A stretch of DNA of 64,000 nucleotides from Gemmobacter sp034519525 (GCA_034519525.1 JAXHOJ010000039.1:1-64000); one strand, 5' to 3'. Shown: positions 16,708 through 25,125, counted from the first letter of the stretch. The notes: a model not told the origin generated them from the sequence alone. Numbers and translations are program-made.

Positions 16708-17457
16708 ATGTTCGACATGGCGCTGCTGATCGCCGCGGCCTTTGCCGCAGGCGTGCTGAACACCATTGCAGGGGGCGGCACGTTTCTGACCTTTCCGGCG
16801 CTGGTCTTCGTGGGCGTGCCGCCGGTGATGGCCAATGCCACCTCATCGGTTGCGGTGTTTCCGGGCTATCTGGCGGGGGCGCTGGGCTTCCGGCACGAAA
16901 TTTCCGCCCTGCCGCGCCGCAGCCTGCTGCGGTTGGGGGCCATCACGCTGGCGGGGGGCCTGGGCGGCGGGCTGCTGCTGATGGTATCCTCCAATGCCGC
17001 CTTTTCTGCCGTGGTGCCCGCGCTTTTGCTGCTGGCGACGCTGGCCTTCCTGTTTGGCGACCGGATCCGCAGCTGGGCGGCCACGCGCGCGGGCGGGGTA
17101 ACGCCGGAAGGCGCGCTGGGGCTGTTTGCCGTCAGTGTGTATGGCGGCTATTTCAACGGCGGTCTGGGCATCCTGCTGCTGGCGCTGTTCTCGCTGTGGG
17201 GGATGACCGATCTGCACCGGATGAACGGGCTGAAAAACCTCATGTCCTTCCTGCTGACGGCAATTTCCGTGGCGGTTTTTGTCGTGGCGGGGCTGGTCAG
17301 CTGGCCACAGGCGCTGGTGATGATGGCCGGTTCCACCGCCGGGGGCTATCTGGGGGCACCGCTGGCCCGCCGCCTGCCCAAATCCGCCATCCGGGCGCTG
17401 GTCGCGCTGATCGGCTTTGGCATGACGGCGGTATTCACCTGGCGGCTGTTCCAATGA
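16708..17457 (+). CDS. TauE/SafE family sulfite or organic anion exporter
   Basis: 249 residues with about eight membrane helices. The N-terminal AGVLNTIAGGGTFLTFPALVFVGVPPVMANATSSVAVFPGYLAG and the C-terminal GGYLGAPLARRLP are the two halves of the TSUP repeat. These inner-membrane proteins export sulfite, sulfoacetate or related anions, or act in sulfur uptake. The ATG at 16708 follows a strong GGAGGAG site. The transported anion is unknown. A strong terminator follows the stop. Confidence 0.88.
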   Translation: MFDMALLIAAAFAAGVLNTIAGGGTFLTFPALVFVGVPPVMANATSSVAVFPGYLAGALGFRHEISALPRRSLLRLGAITLAGGLGGGLLLMVSSNAAFSAVVPALLLLATLAFLFGDRIRSWAATRAGGVTPEGALGLFAVSVYGGYFNGGLGILLLALFSLWGMTDLHRMNGLKNLMSFLLTAISVAVFVVAGLVSWPQALVMMAGSTAGGYLGAPLARRLPKSAIRALVALIGFGMTAVFTWRLFQ

Positions 17458-17459
17458 CA

Positions 17460-17485
17460 AAAGCCCCCGCAACTGCGGGGGCTTT
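17460..17485. terminator. Rho-independent terminator, bidirectional
   Basis: AAAGCCCCCGC and GCGGGGGCTTT arms around AACT, immediately after the tauE stop. It also lies 27 bp beyond the stop of the convergent minus-strand gene, so it can serve both. Confidence 0.88.
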
Positions 17486-17511
17486 GCCTGTATCATCCGT
17501 GGACGCCAAGG

Positions 17512-18003
17512 TTACTTCAGCTTCGCAACCACATTGTCGGCAAAGGCCGCGATCATCGCCGCATAATGTTCGGGCGAATCGGTAAAGCGGTCATCCGACA
17601 TCACATAGCCTTCGGGCAGATACTGCCGCGCGGTTTCCACCGAAACGGTCATCTCATAGACATCGAACTTCGAATTGTCGTCGCTGGAGACATTGACCCG
17701 GCCCATGAGGATGGAATCTTCCAGCCCCATCGAGGTTTCAAAGCTGTTGGCCAGCGACACTTCGTCGATATCCACCGCGATGCGCGAGCCTTTGTCCGCA
17801 ATCCGGTCCTGCACGCGGGCCAGAATGGCGGCCTGCAGATCGGTGGACAGATTGCCCCAGAATTTCGCCGCTTTTTCATTGGCAATCGAGGTGACATCCG
17901 CCTCGACCTTCACGCTTTCCACCGGGGTTTCGGCGGCAAAGGCCATCGGGGCCATCGGCACGGCCAAAGCGGCAGACAGGGTCAGAACTTGGAAAATCTT
18001 CAT
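17512..18003 (-). CDS. Hypothetical periplasmic protein, predicted EcfG regulon member
   Basis: 163 residues. A Sec signal peptide (residues 1-23, cleavage near AFA-AETPVE) precedes a mixed charged domain with no family I recognise. The mature part contains LQAAILARVQDRIADKGSRIAVDIDEVSL and a C-terminal TDSPEHYAAMIAAFADNVVAKLK helix, which suggests a soluble periplasmic protein. Upstream is a perfect GGAAC-N17-CGTT EcfG-type promoter, so stress induction is likely. Function unknown. Confidence 0.8.
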   Translation of the reverse strand: MKIFQVLTLSAALAVPMAPMAFAAETPVESVKVEADVTSIANEKAAKFWGNLSTDLQAAILARVQDRIADKGSRIAVDIDEVSLANSFETSMGLEDSILMGRVNVSSDDNSKFDVYEMTVSVETARQYLPEGYVMSDDRFTDSPEHYAAMIAAFADNVVAKLK

Positions 18004-18054
18004 GATAACCTCTTGATTTCGCCGGGGAACAACTTGTTTCCCCTATATTCGAAC

Positions 18055-18080
18055 AACGCGGCGGCCAGCGGTCCGGTTCC
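18055..18080 (-). promoter_or_regulatory. EcfG-type promoter for the 17512-18003 gene
   Basis: On the minus strand GGAAC (18080-18076), 17-nt spacer, CGTT (18058-18055). The -10 is about 50 bp before the start codon at 18003. Confidence 0.72.
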
Positions 18081-18189
18081 ACCTTGTTGTGAAATGCGTG
18101 CAGAAATCCGCAGGCTCGGGCAAAAACCGGGCAAAGCCTGAATCTGAGGCAAGGCACCGCCCATAGATGATGAGCCCGGAAATGACGAA

Positions 18190-18207
18190 GGGGGGCCGAA
18201 GCCCCCC
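18190..18207 (-). terminator. Probable terminator after phyR
   Basis: GGGGGGC and GCCCCCC arms around CGAA, about 38 bp past the phyR stop on the minus strand. The T tract is weak. Confidence 0.55.
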
Positions 18208-18244
18208 TCGATTGTGCGGGATTACCGCAAGACCGGCGCCTGCC

Positions 18245-19042
18245 TCAGGCAGCAAGCGTCTCGGTCGAAGAAAAGAACATGGCCTGGCTGACCGCCGAGC
18301 GCAGCTGATCTTCGGAAAACGGCTTGGTGATCAGAAACGCCGGTTCCGGCCGGGTTCCGGTCAGCAAGCGTTCGGGGAAGGCCGTGATGAAGATCACCGG
18401 CAGATCCTCGAACTTCGCCAGAATGTCATTCACTGCGTCGATGCCCGAAGAATTGTCGGCCAGCTGGATATCGGCCAGAATCAGATCGGGCTTTTCGCGG
18501 GATGCCAAGGCCACGGCTTCATCACGGGTGCGGGCGATGCCGGTCACATGATGGCCGATCTCGGTCACGATATCCTGAATATCCATCGCGATGATCGCCT
18601 CATCCTCGATGATCATCACCCGGCCCGTCACCGATTCTTCCATCTCGCGCAGCGCGATGGCAATCAATGCGGCAGCCTCTGACGCATCCACCTGCAGGAT
18701 GACGGCGATTTCATCATGGTTGAACCCTTCGATGACCGACAGCAGCAGCGCCTCGCGCGAATGGGGGGTCAGGCCTGCCATATGACGCTGCGCCCGTTCG
18801 CCCAGCGACGAATCCGCCTCGCCCACCGGGGCGCCGGCGCTGGCCCAGACGCTGTGGAACACATGGAACAGCACCACCTTGGCATCCGGATGCGTCTGCA
18901 TCACGCCCATGTCAACCAGCAAGGTTTCCAGCGTGGCTGCTGCAAACCTGTCGCCGCTGGTCTGACTGCCGGTCAGCGCGCGCGCGTAGCGACGCAGGTA
19001 GGGCAGGTTTGCCCCAATGGCAGAAGTGAGATCGGCAGGCAT
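18245..19042 (-). CDS. phyR: General stress response regulator PhyR
   Basis: 265 residues. The N-terminal half (about 1-135) is a sigma-like domain, ending with the helix-turn-helix-like FNHDEIAVILQVDASEAAALI. The C-terminal half is a receiver domain with the acidic pair IIEDEA, phospho-acceptor Asp191 in LILADIQLADN, the Thr of FITAF and the Lys of TKPF. On phosphorylation, PhyR of alphaproteobacteria binds the anti-sigma factor NepR and frees EcfG. It is divergent from nepR-ecfG-phyK and shares their palindromic promoter region, the classical arrangement. Confidence 0.96.
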   Translation of the reverse strand: MPADLTSAIGANLPYLRRYARALTGSQTSGDRFAAATLETLLVDMGVMQTHPDAKVVLFHVFHSVWASAGAPVGEADSSLGERAQRHMAGLTPHSREALLLSVIEGFNHDEIAVILQVDASEAAALIAIALREMEESVTGRVMIIEDEAIIAMDIQDIVTEIGHHVTGIARTRDEAVALASREKPDLILADIQLADNSSGIDAVNDILAKFEDLPVIFITAFPERLLTGTRPEPAFLITKPFSEDQLRSAVSQAMFFSSTETLAA

Positions 19043-19081
19043 GTATTACTCCCCGTCAGTTTGAAGCAGAACGTATTTTTC

Positions 19082-19115
19082 GGGAACCAAACGCTCGGCT
19101 TGGCGTTTGGTTCCC
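19082..19115. promoter_or_regulatory. Palindromic bidirectional EcfG promoter between phyR and nepR
   Basis: A perfect 13-bp inverted repeat (19082-19094 and 19103-19115) with an 8-nt centre. It contains GGAAC-N16-CGTT on the plus strand (19083-19087, 19104-19107) and the same on the minus strand (19114-19110, 19093-19090). The -35 of one promoter overlaps the -10 arm of the other. Plus -10 to nepR start is 35 bp; minus -10 to phyR start is about 48 bp. Confidence 0.85.
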
Positions 19116-19141
19116 TGTAAAGTTGCGGGAAGTCAAAAGCC

Positions 19142-19324
19142 ATGATGAGCGAAATGCCCTCTAATCCATCCAAGTCCAGTGTCCGTCAACAGATCGACGA
19201 AAATCTGAAGCGTGTCTATGACGAGGCGCTTCAGGAAGATATTCCAGACAGATTCAAGCAGCTGCTGGCGCAGCTGAAGCAGAAAGAACACGAAACCGCC
19301 GCACAGCCGGAGCAGGGCAAGTGA
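19142..19324 (+). CDS. nepR: Anti-sigma factor NepR
   Basis: 60 residues, the usual small size. The conserved helix RQQIDENLKRVYDEALQEDIPDRFKQLLAQLK (about residues 15-46) is the NepR core that holds EcfG inactive and is captured by phospho-PhyR. Alternative in-frame ATGs at 19145 and 19154 would shorten only the disordered N-terminus. Its stop overlaps the GTG start of ecfG. Confidence 0.93.
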   Translation: MMSEMPSNPSKSSVRQQIDENLKRVYDEALQEDIPDRFKQLLAQLKQKEHETAAQPEQGK

Positions 19325-19905
19325 CCCGCGCGCAGGTGGATGCGGGCGCCACGTCAGATCCCCGTGACGGTATTTCCGAACACCTGCCCGCCCTGCGGGC
19401 TTTCGCCATCTCGCTGACCCGCAACCTGGCAGAGGCGGACGATCTTGTTCAGGATACCATCGTCAAGGCCTGGTCGAATATCGACAAGTTTCAGGTCGGC
19501 ACCGATCTTCGGGCCTGGCTCTTCACCATTCTGCGCAACACCTTCTTTTCCGATCGCCGCAAACGCAAGCGCGAGGTGGCCGATCCTGATGGCATCCACG
19601 CCCAGAACCTGTTCGAAAAGCCCGAACATGATGGCCGTCTGGCCTTCAACGATTTCACCCGCGCCTTTGATCAGCTGTCGCCCGAACACCGCGAGGTGCT
19701 GATTCTGGTCGGCGCCAATGGCTATTCCTGCGAAGAGGCGGCGGTGATGATGGGGGTGGCCGTGGGCACGGTGAAAAGCCGCACCAGCCGCGCGCGGTCG
19801 AAACTGGCACAGATCCTGGGCCTGGCCGAAGGCGAAGATATTCTGGCAGGCGAAACTGGCGCGACGCTGGCCGTCATGGGCCGGTCAGGAATGCAGGCTG
19901 CATGA
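19321..19905 (+). CDS. ecfG: ECF sigma factor EcfG (general stress response)
   Basis: 194 residues with sigma region 2 (AEADDLVQDTIVKAWSNIDKFQVGTDLRAWLFTILRN, about 39-75) and region 4 (LSPEHREVLILVGANGYSCEEAAVMMGVAVGTVKSRTSRARSKL). It directs RNA polymerase to GGAAC/CGTT stress promoters, several of which occur in this window. The GTG start overlaps the nepR stop (GTGA) and the stop overlaps the kinase start, so all three are translationally coupled. Confidence 0.95.
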   Translation: MTRAQVDAGATSDPRDGISEHLPALRAFAISLTRNLAEADDLVQDTIVKAWSNIDKFQVGTDLRAWLFTILRNTFFSDRRKRKREVADPDGIHAQNLFEKPEHDGRLAFNDFTRAFDQLSPEHREVLILVGANGYSCEEAAVMMGVAVGTVKSRTSRARSKLAQILGLAEGEDILAGETGATLAVMGRSGMQAA

Positions 19906-21707
19906 CCATCCGCCCCGCCCGCCCGAGGTTCCCCGCGCTGTCCGGCCTCGGGTTCCGCATGATGGTCGTGTTCGGCATCGTGCTGATGCCGCTCGCCGTT
20001 CTCAGCTATGTTCAGACGCGGCAATATCAGGCCGAAGCGGCCGGCCGTGCCGAAGCGGCGGTGCTTGGCTCTACCATGCAGGCCGCCAATCCGATGATCG
20101 GCAGCATCCTGCGGGCGCAGGGGGCTGTCAGCGGGCTGGCCGCCGCATTGGGAACGATGGGAGAAGATCAGGCCGTTTGCCAGGCGCTGCTGTCGAATTT
20201 CCTGAAGAATCCCGCCAATGGCGATTATTCCTTCGTGGGCTACATCCCGCGTGACCTGCGGATGCAATGCTCGCCCCAGGGCCCGCGGGATCTGGCCGGC
20301 TTCCCCGAACTGGTCGAGGTGATGGATCAGGGCGAGCCGACCGTGCGGGTCAATCCCAACGGGCCGGTGTCACACCAAAGCGTGCTGATTTTCTCGCATC
20401 CGGTATCCGATGCCACCGGGCGGATTGTCGGTCTGGTGTCGCTGTCGTTGCCCCATGCGATCATCCGCACCAAGGGCGAAGAGGAACAGGCGCAAAGCCG
20501 GTCGGATGCGCTGATGACCTTCGATGCCGAAGGCAATCTGCTGGCCGCCAGTGTTCCGCTGGAACAGGCGCAGGCCCATCTGCCCGTCGACCGCAGCCTG
20601 AAGGCCCTTTCGGGCAGCCGGGCCAGCAGCTTTACCGCCGTATCAACCAATGGCGCAGAACGCATCTATGCCGTGGTGCCGCTGGCCTCGGGCAAGCTGT
20701 TCCTGCTGGGCAGCTGGCCGATGACCGGCACCGATGCCACCATCCTGCAGGCCAGCTTTCCGATCATCGCCTTTCCGGCCCTGATGTGGCTGGCCAGCCT
20801 TCTGGTGGCGCAGCTGGCCGCCGAACATCAGGTGCTGCGCCATATCCGCACCCTGCGTGCCTCGATCACCAGCTTTGCCGCGGGCAACCGCCGCCTGCCC
20901 CAGCTGGATCTGGAAGGCGCCCCGCACGAGCTGCGCTCGGTCGGGTTCGCCTTCGAACGCATGATGGAAAGCGTTCTGCATGACGAAGCGGAACTGGAGG
21001 ATATGGTTCACCAGAAAGAGGTGTTGCTGCGCGAAGTGCATCACCGGGTGAAAAACAACCTGCAACTCATCGCCTCGATCATCAACATGCAGATCCGCAA
21101 GGCCCGCAGCCCCGAAAGCAAGGGCCTGCTGAAAGGCCTGCAAGACCGGGTCATGAGCCTCGCCACCATCCACCGCGAATTGTATCAGACCACCGGCCTG
21201 ACCGATATCCGGGTGGATGAACTGCTGCAAAGCATCCTGCGCCAGATCCTGCGCATGGCGGGCAACCCCGCGCGGCCCTTCATCGTGGAAACCGATCTGG
21301 AAGATATCCGCCTGACCCCCGATCAGGCTGTGCCGCTGTCGCTCTTGGTGACAGAGGCGCTGACCAATGCGCTCAAATACTCCTCTGCCCTCCCCGGTGA
21401 ACGCCCCCGCCTGCGGGTGGTCCTGCGCCGCCGTGAGGATTGCCGGGCCGAGATCGAGATCGCCAACAGCCTGGGCGTCAGCGGGTCGCGGCCCACCCTG
21501 CTGGCCGGGGAAGAGGCCGGTTCGGGGCTGGGTGAGGCTTTGCTGCGGGCCTTTGCCGGTCAGCTTGGCTCGTCTGTCACGCGCGAGGAAGATGCGCGCG
21601 AATTCCGCCTGCGCTTTGATTTCCTGCCCATAGCCCTGTCCGAAGCCGAAGAGCGCCTGGCGCAGAACCAGCCAGAGGAAGAGCCCGAAAAACTGCCTTC
21701 AGCCTGA
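19902..21707 (+). CDS. HisKA_2-type sensor histidine kinase, PhyK-like
   Basis: 601 residues. A membrane helix at about 20-40 and a second at about 285-305 bracket a periplasmic sensor region of about 240 residues with two cysteines (VCQALL, RMQCSP). A HAMP-like linker and the HisKA_2 box EVHHRVKNNLQLI follow (phospho-His near residue 381). The HATPase domain has LVTEALTNALKYS and GSGLGEALL. Kinases of this class next to phyR/ecfG phosphorylate PhyR. Overlap with ecfG (ATGA) supports that role. The signal it senses is unknown. Confidence 0.9.
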   Translation: MTIRPARPRFPALSGLGFRMMVVFGIVLMPLAVLSYVQTRQYQAEAAGRAEAAVLGSTMQAANPMIGSILRAQGAVSGLAAALGTMGEDQAVCQALLSNFLKNPANGDYSFVGYIPRDLRMQCSPQGPRDLAGFPELVEVMDQGEPTVRVNPNGPVSHQSVLIFSHPVSDATGRIVGLVSLSLPHAIIRTKGEEEQAQSRSDALMTFDAEGNLLAASVPLEQAQAHLPVDRSLKALSGSRASSFTAVSTNGAERIYAVVPLASGKLFLLGSWPMTGTDATILQASFPIIAFPALMWLASLLVAQLAAEHQVLRHIRTLRASITSFAAGNRRLPQLDLEGAPHELRSVGFAFERMMESVLHDEAELEDMVHQKEVLLREVHHRVKNNLQLIASIINMQIRKARSPESKGLLKGLQDRVMSLATIHRELYQTTGLTDIRVDELLQSILRQILRMAGNPARPFIVETDLEDIRLTPDQAVPLSLLVTEALTNALKYSSALPGERPRLRVVLRRREDCRAEIEIANSLGVSGSRPTLLAGEEAGSGLGEALLRAFAGQLGSSVTREEDAREFRLRFDFLPIALSEAEERLAQNQPEEEPEKLPSA

Positions 21708-21735
21708 TGATTTCGCAAGATTATCCAGCAGAACA

Positions 21736-21760
21736 GGAACCCTTTCCGCCCTGCCGCGTT
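21736..21760 (+). promoter_or_regulatory. EcfG-type promoter for the CsbD-like gene
   Basis: GGAAC (21736-21740), 16-nt spacer, CGTT (21757-21760), 37 bp before the ATG at 21797. Confidence 0.8.
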
Positions 21761-21796
21761 GATATGGCGAAGCAAATGCAATGAAGGAGACCTTTC

Positions 21797-21994
21797 ATGA
21801 ACTGGGATCAGATCGAAGGCGGCTGGAAGCAGGTCAAGGGCAAGGTGCAGGAAAAATGGGGCGATCTGACCGGCGATGAGCTGGACAAGATCGAAGGCAA
21901 GCGCGAACAGCTCGTGGGCCTCGTGCAGACCCGTTATGGCCGCGCCAAAGATGAAGCCGAGCGTGAAGTCGACGATTGGACCCGCACGCTCTGA
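21797..21994 (+). CDS. CsbD family stress protein
   Basis: 65 residues with the CsbD pattern: NWDQIEGGWKQVKGKVQEKWGDLTGDEL then a charged helix ending in REVDDW. CsbD-like proteins are small, hydrophilic and general-stress induced, with unknown biochemical role. An AAGGAGA ribosome site and a perfect EcfG promoter are upstream. It sits directly after the general stress regulators. Confidence 0.93.
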   Translation: MNWDQIEGGWKQVKGKVQEKWGDLTGDELDKIEGKREQLVGLVQTRYGRAKDEAEREVDDWTRTL

Positions 21995-22058
21995 GACAGG
22001 CCGACTGAACCAGATTGGCCGGGGGTTCCCCGGCCATCCTTCCGTCAGCCAGACCGCA

Positions 22059-22088
22059 AAGGCCCGTCTCCGCAAGGAGGCGGGCCTT
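22059..22088 (+). terminator. Terminator after the csbD-like gene
   Basis: AAGGCCCGTCTCC pairs with GGAGGCGGGCCTT around GCAA with one G-U wobble. A second GC hairpin (22017-22035, GGCCGGGG/CCCCGGCC) lies between it and the stop. Confidence 0.7.
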
Positions 22089-22192
22089 CTGCCATGTGGC
22101 GCAGAGAATGGTGGCGTGGGCAGGGATGGGGCTTGCGCGACAGGATCGGCCGTCACCGGCGCCCCCCTGATTTGTTCAAGGCGCGCCGGTGT

Positions 22193-22564
22193 TCAGACGT
22201 TCCGCGCTGATAATGCAAACAGGCTGTGCCGGGCCTGTTCGGCCTCGGATCGCAGGCCGCGCAGCACGCTGGCCAGATCGGGGTCCAGCCCCGGCAGCCG
22301 CAAGGCCTCGTCAAAGCGGAACAGCACCGCCAGCTCCATCTCGATCAGCGCGGGCACGGTGGGGGCCATCCCCGAGGTGCGGCTGCGGTACAACGGGCGC
22401 TCTTTCCGGCTCAGCCGGTTGCGCAGCACAACGGCCGCACGGCGGCGGCGGATCAGAATTCGGTTCAGCTCGGGCGAGGGGGCCTGCACCTGCGCCAGTT
22501 CCATCATGTCGAGGCTGTCCTCAAGCGTCATGAGAAGCGTGGCTATGGCGCGTTTCAAAGGCAT
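22193..22564 (-). CDS. Hypothetical helical protein
   Basis: 123 residues from the ATG at 22564, which has GGAG 10 bases upstream; an ATG at 22585 is also possible. No family recognised. The sequence is rich in Leu, Arg and Glu, with likely coiled helices (AIATLLMTLEDSLDMMELAQ near the start, LRGLRSEAEQARHSLFAL near the end) and no membrane segment. A degenerate EcfG-like site (GGAAA-N17-CGTT, 22655-22630) is upstream. It is between two clear stress loci, so a stress role is plausible but unproven. Confidence 0.65.
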   Translation of the reverse strand: MPLKRAIATLLMTLEDSLDMMELAQVQAPSPELNRILIRRRRAAVVLRNRLSRKERPLYRSRTSGMAPTVPALIEMELAVLFRFDEALRLPGLDPDLASVLRGLRSEAEQARHSLFALSARNV

Positions 22565-22806
22565 GGGGCGCTCCGTTCCTGTCATCAACTTTCGATGTGC
22601 AGCCGGATGCTGCGGGTTTCGCGTGAATGAACGTCTGGCGGCAACGCCGGTTTCCGCGTCGGACTGTCGCATGGCCGGGGCAGGATGAAAAGGCGGCCAG
22701 GCCAACAGATGGTGTGCAAAAGACAAACCGGGCCAGGGCCTTGCCTTGACCCGGTTCGCCATGACGCTGCCGGTATGTGCGATGACGGTGCCAGTCAGTG
22801 GGCCGG

Positions 22807-23838
22807 TCAGTGGGTTGCACCATTCGGACGATGGCTGCTGTGGCGCTGGCGCATCTCTTCCTGCGTACGTTCCGCCACCCGGTTCAGCGCCGACCGCGCG
22901 GCCACGCCCAGCTCTGCCCCGGCGGCTTCGGCCACCTGCGAAAGCCGGTCGCGCTCTTCCCGCAGCAGGCGGGCGGCATCGGCCATCAGCCTGTCACTTT
23001 CGCGGCCAAAGGCATCATCTTCCGTCTGGGTGCGCGGCAGCAGGGCGGCCACGGCCGCGCCGATCCCAAGCCCCAGCGCCGCCGCCAGCAGCGGATGATC
23101 GCTGGCTGCCTGTCCGCCCCGGCGCAGCCCGTCCCGCGCCGCCGCCTCTGCCCGTTCCGCCGCATCCCAGGCTTTTTCCCGGGCGGCCAGAACGCGTGCC
23201 CGTGCCGATTGCGACAGGTCATGCAGACCCTCGGCCAGCGCCTCGCGGCTGTCCTTGAGGTAATCGCTGGCCAGCGCGGTCTTTTCCGCCGTGAAATCCC
23301 GCATGGCGGCGCCCCGGTCGGTTATCCCGTCGCGCAGGGCGGCCGCTTCGCGGCTGGCAGCGGCTTCGATCTCATGCAGGCGGTCGCGGGCGCCCTGCTG
23401 CACATCGCGCAGCCGCAGGATCCAGCTGTCTGCGTCGTCATCCTCGGCAGCAGCCCTGGGCGCTGCCGTGGCGGTTGGGAGCGTGGGCTGCTGCGGTGCA
23501 ATGGCGGTCGCGCCGCCCTCGTCTTCCCACCGCGCCACGGGTTCGGCCTTGGCCACGGTGACACGCTCTGCGGCCTGCTCCGTCCTGGTGCCGTTCTGCC
23601 GGTAGATCCCATAGGCGATCAGGGCCAGGCCCGCGCCTGCCACGGCAAAACCCACCGGATTGGCGCGCACGGCCTTGCCCGCAGCCCCCGCCAGCGCGGC
23701 GCCGCGCGTCTGCAACAGGTCGATGCTGTCACGCGCCAGGGTATCGGGCGCCATCCGCCCGCGCAGCTGGTTCAGCGTATCGGCCAGCGCCTTGCGGCTG
23801 TTGTCCAGCCCGCGTTCGATATCGGTCATGTCAGTCAT
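22807..23838 (-). CDS. DUF3618 domain protein
   Basis: 343 residues. The N-terminus has the DUF3618 motif (DIERGLDNSRKALADTLNQLRGRM, from residue 5 onward). A single membrane helix (VGFAVAGAGLALIAYGIY) follows, then a long Ala/Glu/Arg-rich coiled region. A Gly/Ala membrane segment (LLAAALGLGIGAAVAALLP) is near residue 260. It likely spans or peripherally associates with the inner membrane. The start at 23838 has AGAGGTG upstream and overlaps the preceding gene by 8 bp. Third gene of a putative envelope-stress operon. Biochemical role unknown. Confidence 0.8.
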   Translation of the reverse strand: MTDMTDIERGLDNSRKALADTLNQLRGRMAPDTLARDSIDLLQTRGAALAGAAGKAVRANPVGFAVAGAGLALIAYGIYRQNGTRTEQAAERVTVAKAEPVARWEDEGGATAIAPQQPTLPTATAAPRAAAEDDDADSWILRLRDVQQGARDRLHEIEAAASREAAALRDGITDRGAAMRDFTAEKTALASDYLKDSREALAEGLHDLSQSARARVLAAREKAWDAAERAEAAARDGLRRGGQAASDHPLLAAALGLGIGAAVAALLPRTQTEDDAFGRESDRLMADAARLLREERDRLSQVAEAAGAELGVAARSALNRVAERTQEEMRQRHSSHRPNGATH

Positions 23839-24247
23839 GTCGGAACACCTCTGATATATGTTGGGCATCCTCGCGGATGCGATGCGCCGTCCGCCGGGGC
23901 AGCAGCGCAGAAAGGGAAAGCGCGGCCAGTCCGCGCCAGATCAGCAGCCCCGCGATCAGCAGCAGGGTCAGCCCCACCAGAAGCGAGGCCGGGCCAGCGG
24001 CCAACCCCGCCTGCATCAGCAGGGCAACCAGCGCGGCCGCCAGAAGTTGCAAACCCACAAGCACCAGAACCACCGCCAGAACCAGCCCGGCCAGCGCCAG
24101 AACGGCCTGCCGCGCCTTGGCTGAAAGCTCTGCCCGGGCCAGCGCCGCTTCGCCGCGGATCAGGCCGGCCAACAGGGGCATCACCTGCGCAAGCAGGGCA
24201 AGGGTGCCCATGTTGCGCGGATCGGTGTCTTGTGGGCGCTGCGTCAT
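23831..24247 (-). CDS. Phage-holin-superfamily (DUF1469) membrane protein
   Basis: 138 residues. Two long hydrophobic hairpin segments (about 47-75 and 80-108) lie between charged ends, with an amphipathic LIRGEAALARAELSAKARQAV helix before them. This is the pattern of Actinobacteria-type holin family (PF07332) proteins, commonly found next to DUF3618 genes in alphaproteobacteria. It is not a sign of prophage here. Its start overlaps the previous stop (ATGA). Confidence 0.8.
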   Translation of the reverse strand: MTQRPQDTDPRNMGTLALLAQVMPLLAGLIRGEAALARAELSAKARQAVLALAGLVLAVVLVLVGLQLLAAALVALLMQAGLAAGPASLLVGLTLLLIAGLLIWRGLAALSLSALLPRRTAHRIREDAQHISEVFRHD

Positions 24248-24726
24248 GCGCGGGGCCGACGGATGCTATGCGGCGGGCGCGACACCAGCCCCGAAGCCGG
24301 GCCGGTGGCCAGCATCGGCGGCGCCTCGGTCGTTACACTCGGCGCGGGCGTGGCCGAGGCGCGGGCAAAGCGCGTCGCGGCAAATCCGGCCAGAAACGCC
24401 CCGGCAATCACCGTGGCCGGGTTCCGGCGCGCAAAGGCCCCGGCATCCTGCATCAGGCTGCCATCGCGCAGGCGGCCCGCCGTGCGTTCCACCGTCTGAG
24501 CCAGCGCCTCCAGCACGCGCGAGGGGATTTCGCGCCCGCTGTCATCCGCCGCCTTGCGCAGCGCATCGGCTGTATCGCTGGCTTGGCGGGCGATGTCATC
24601 CTTCGCTTCTTCCATCCGCTCGCCTGCTTCGGCGCGGCCAGTATCAATTGCCTGGCGCGCACCCGCTTTCAGCTGTTCTGCGGCGTCGCGGGCGGTGGTT
24701 TTCATGTCTTCTGTCATGCGGGGCAT
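24244..24726 (-). CDS. Hypothetical stress-associated protein with C-terminal membrane anchor
   Basis: 160 residues. A long helical, Ala/Glu/Lys/Asp-rich segment (MKTTARDAAEQLKAGARQAIDTGRAEAGERM..., reminiscent of late-embryogenesis-abundant or nutrient-deprivation-induced proteins) precedes a C-terminal hydrophobic stretch (PATVIAGAFLAGFAATRFA). GGAGG lies 5 bases before the ATG at 24726. It is the first gene of the three-gene operon with the holin-like and DUF3618 genes. No clear EcfG promoter was found upstream. Function unknown. Confidence 0.75.
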   Translation of the reverse strand: MPRMTEDMKTTARDAAEQLKAGARQAIDTGRAEAGERMEEAKDDIARQASDTADALRKAADDSGREIPSRVLEALAQTVERTAGRLRDGSLMQDAGAFARRNPATVIAGAFLAGFAATRFARASATPAPSVTTEAPPMLATGPASGLVSRPPHSIRRPRA

Positions 24727-24860
24727 CTTGTCCTCCAGGAGGGTGCAGGGGATCGGTCGCCCGGCGTGCGCCGGTCGGTCCTGCAGATGATTGGTTTCGG
24801 GCTCTGGTCCCCCGGTCAGGCCCCGTCTGATCGTTTGCGATCACGGGGCTGCGGCAGGGA

Positions 24861-25058
24861 TCAGATGGCGCGGTTGCGGGCACGCGGCCCGGCGATCAGC
24901 CAGATGAGGAAGCCAAGGATGGGCAGGAACACGATCAGCAACACCCACAGCACCTTCGACCCGGTCGAATTGCCAGAGTTCACCACCGACACGATCGCCC
25001 AGATATCCAGCGCCAGAATGATAAGCCCGCCGAAACCGGAGAGATTGAGCATGTTCAT
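24861..25058 (-). CDS. Small PLDc_N-domain membrane protein
   Basis: 65 residues with two membrane helices (GGLIILALDIWAIVSVV and VLWVLLIVFLPILGFLIWLIAG) and a basic C-terminus (PRARNRAI). This matches the PLDc_N (phospholipase D nuclease N-terminal) small-protein family, whose members are often stress induced. A GGAAC-N17-CGTT promoter lies 42 bp upstream. Divergent from the DUF1328 gene. Confidence 0.85.
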   Translation of the reverse strand: MNMLNLSGFGGLIILALDIWAIVSVVNSGNSTGSKVLWVLLIVFLPILGFLIWLIAGPRARNRAI

Positions 25059-25099
25059 TTACATCTTTCGTCACTCCATTGGCCGTTGTCTGCATGGAA

Positions 25100-25125
25100 A
25101 ACGTCCGGGGCGCGCTGCCGGTTCC
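25100..25125 (-). promoter_or_regulatory. EcfG-type promoter for the PLDc_N gene
   Basis: Minus strand GGAAC (25125-25121), 17-nt spacer, CGTT (25103-25100). Confidence 0.75.

Noticed and set aside
23831..24247. Holin-like gene as sign of a prophage
   Set aside because: No integrase, lysis, capsid or tail genes nearby; PF07332 proteins are common chromosomal membrane proteins in this group.
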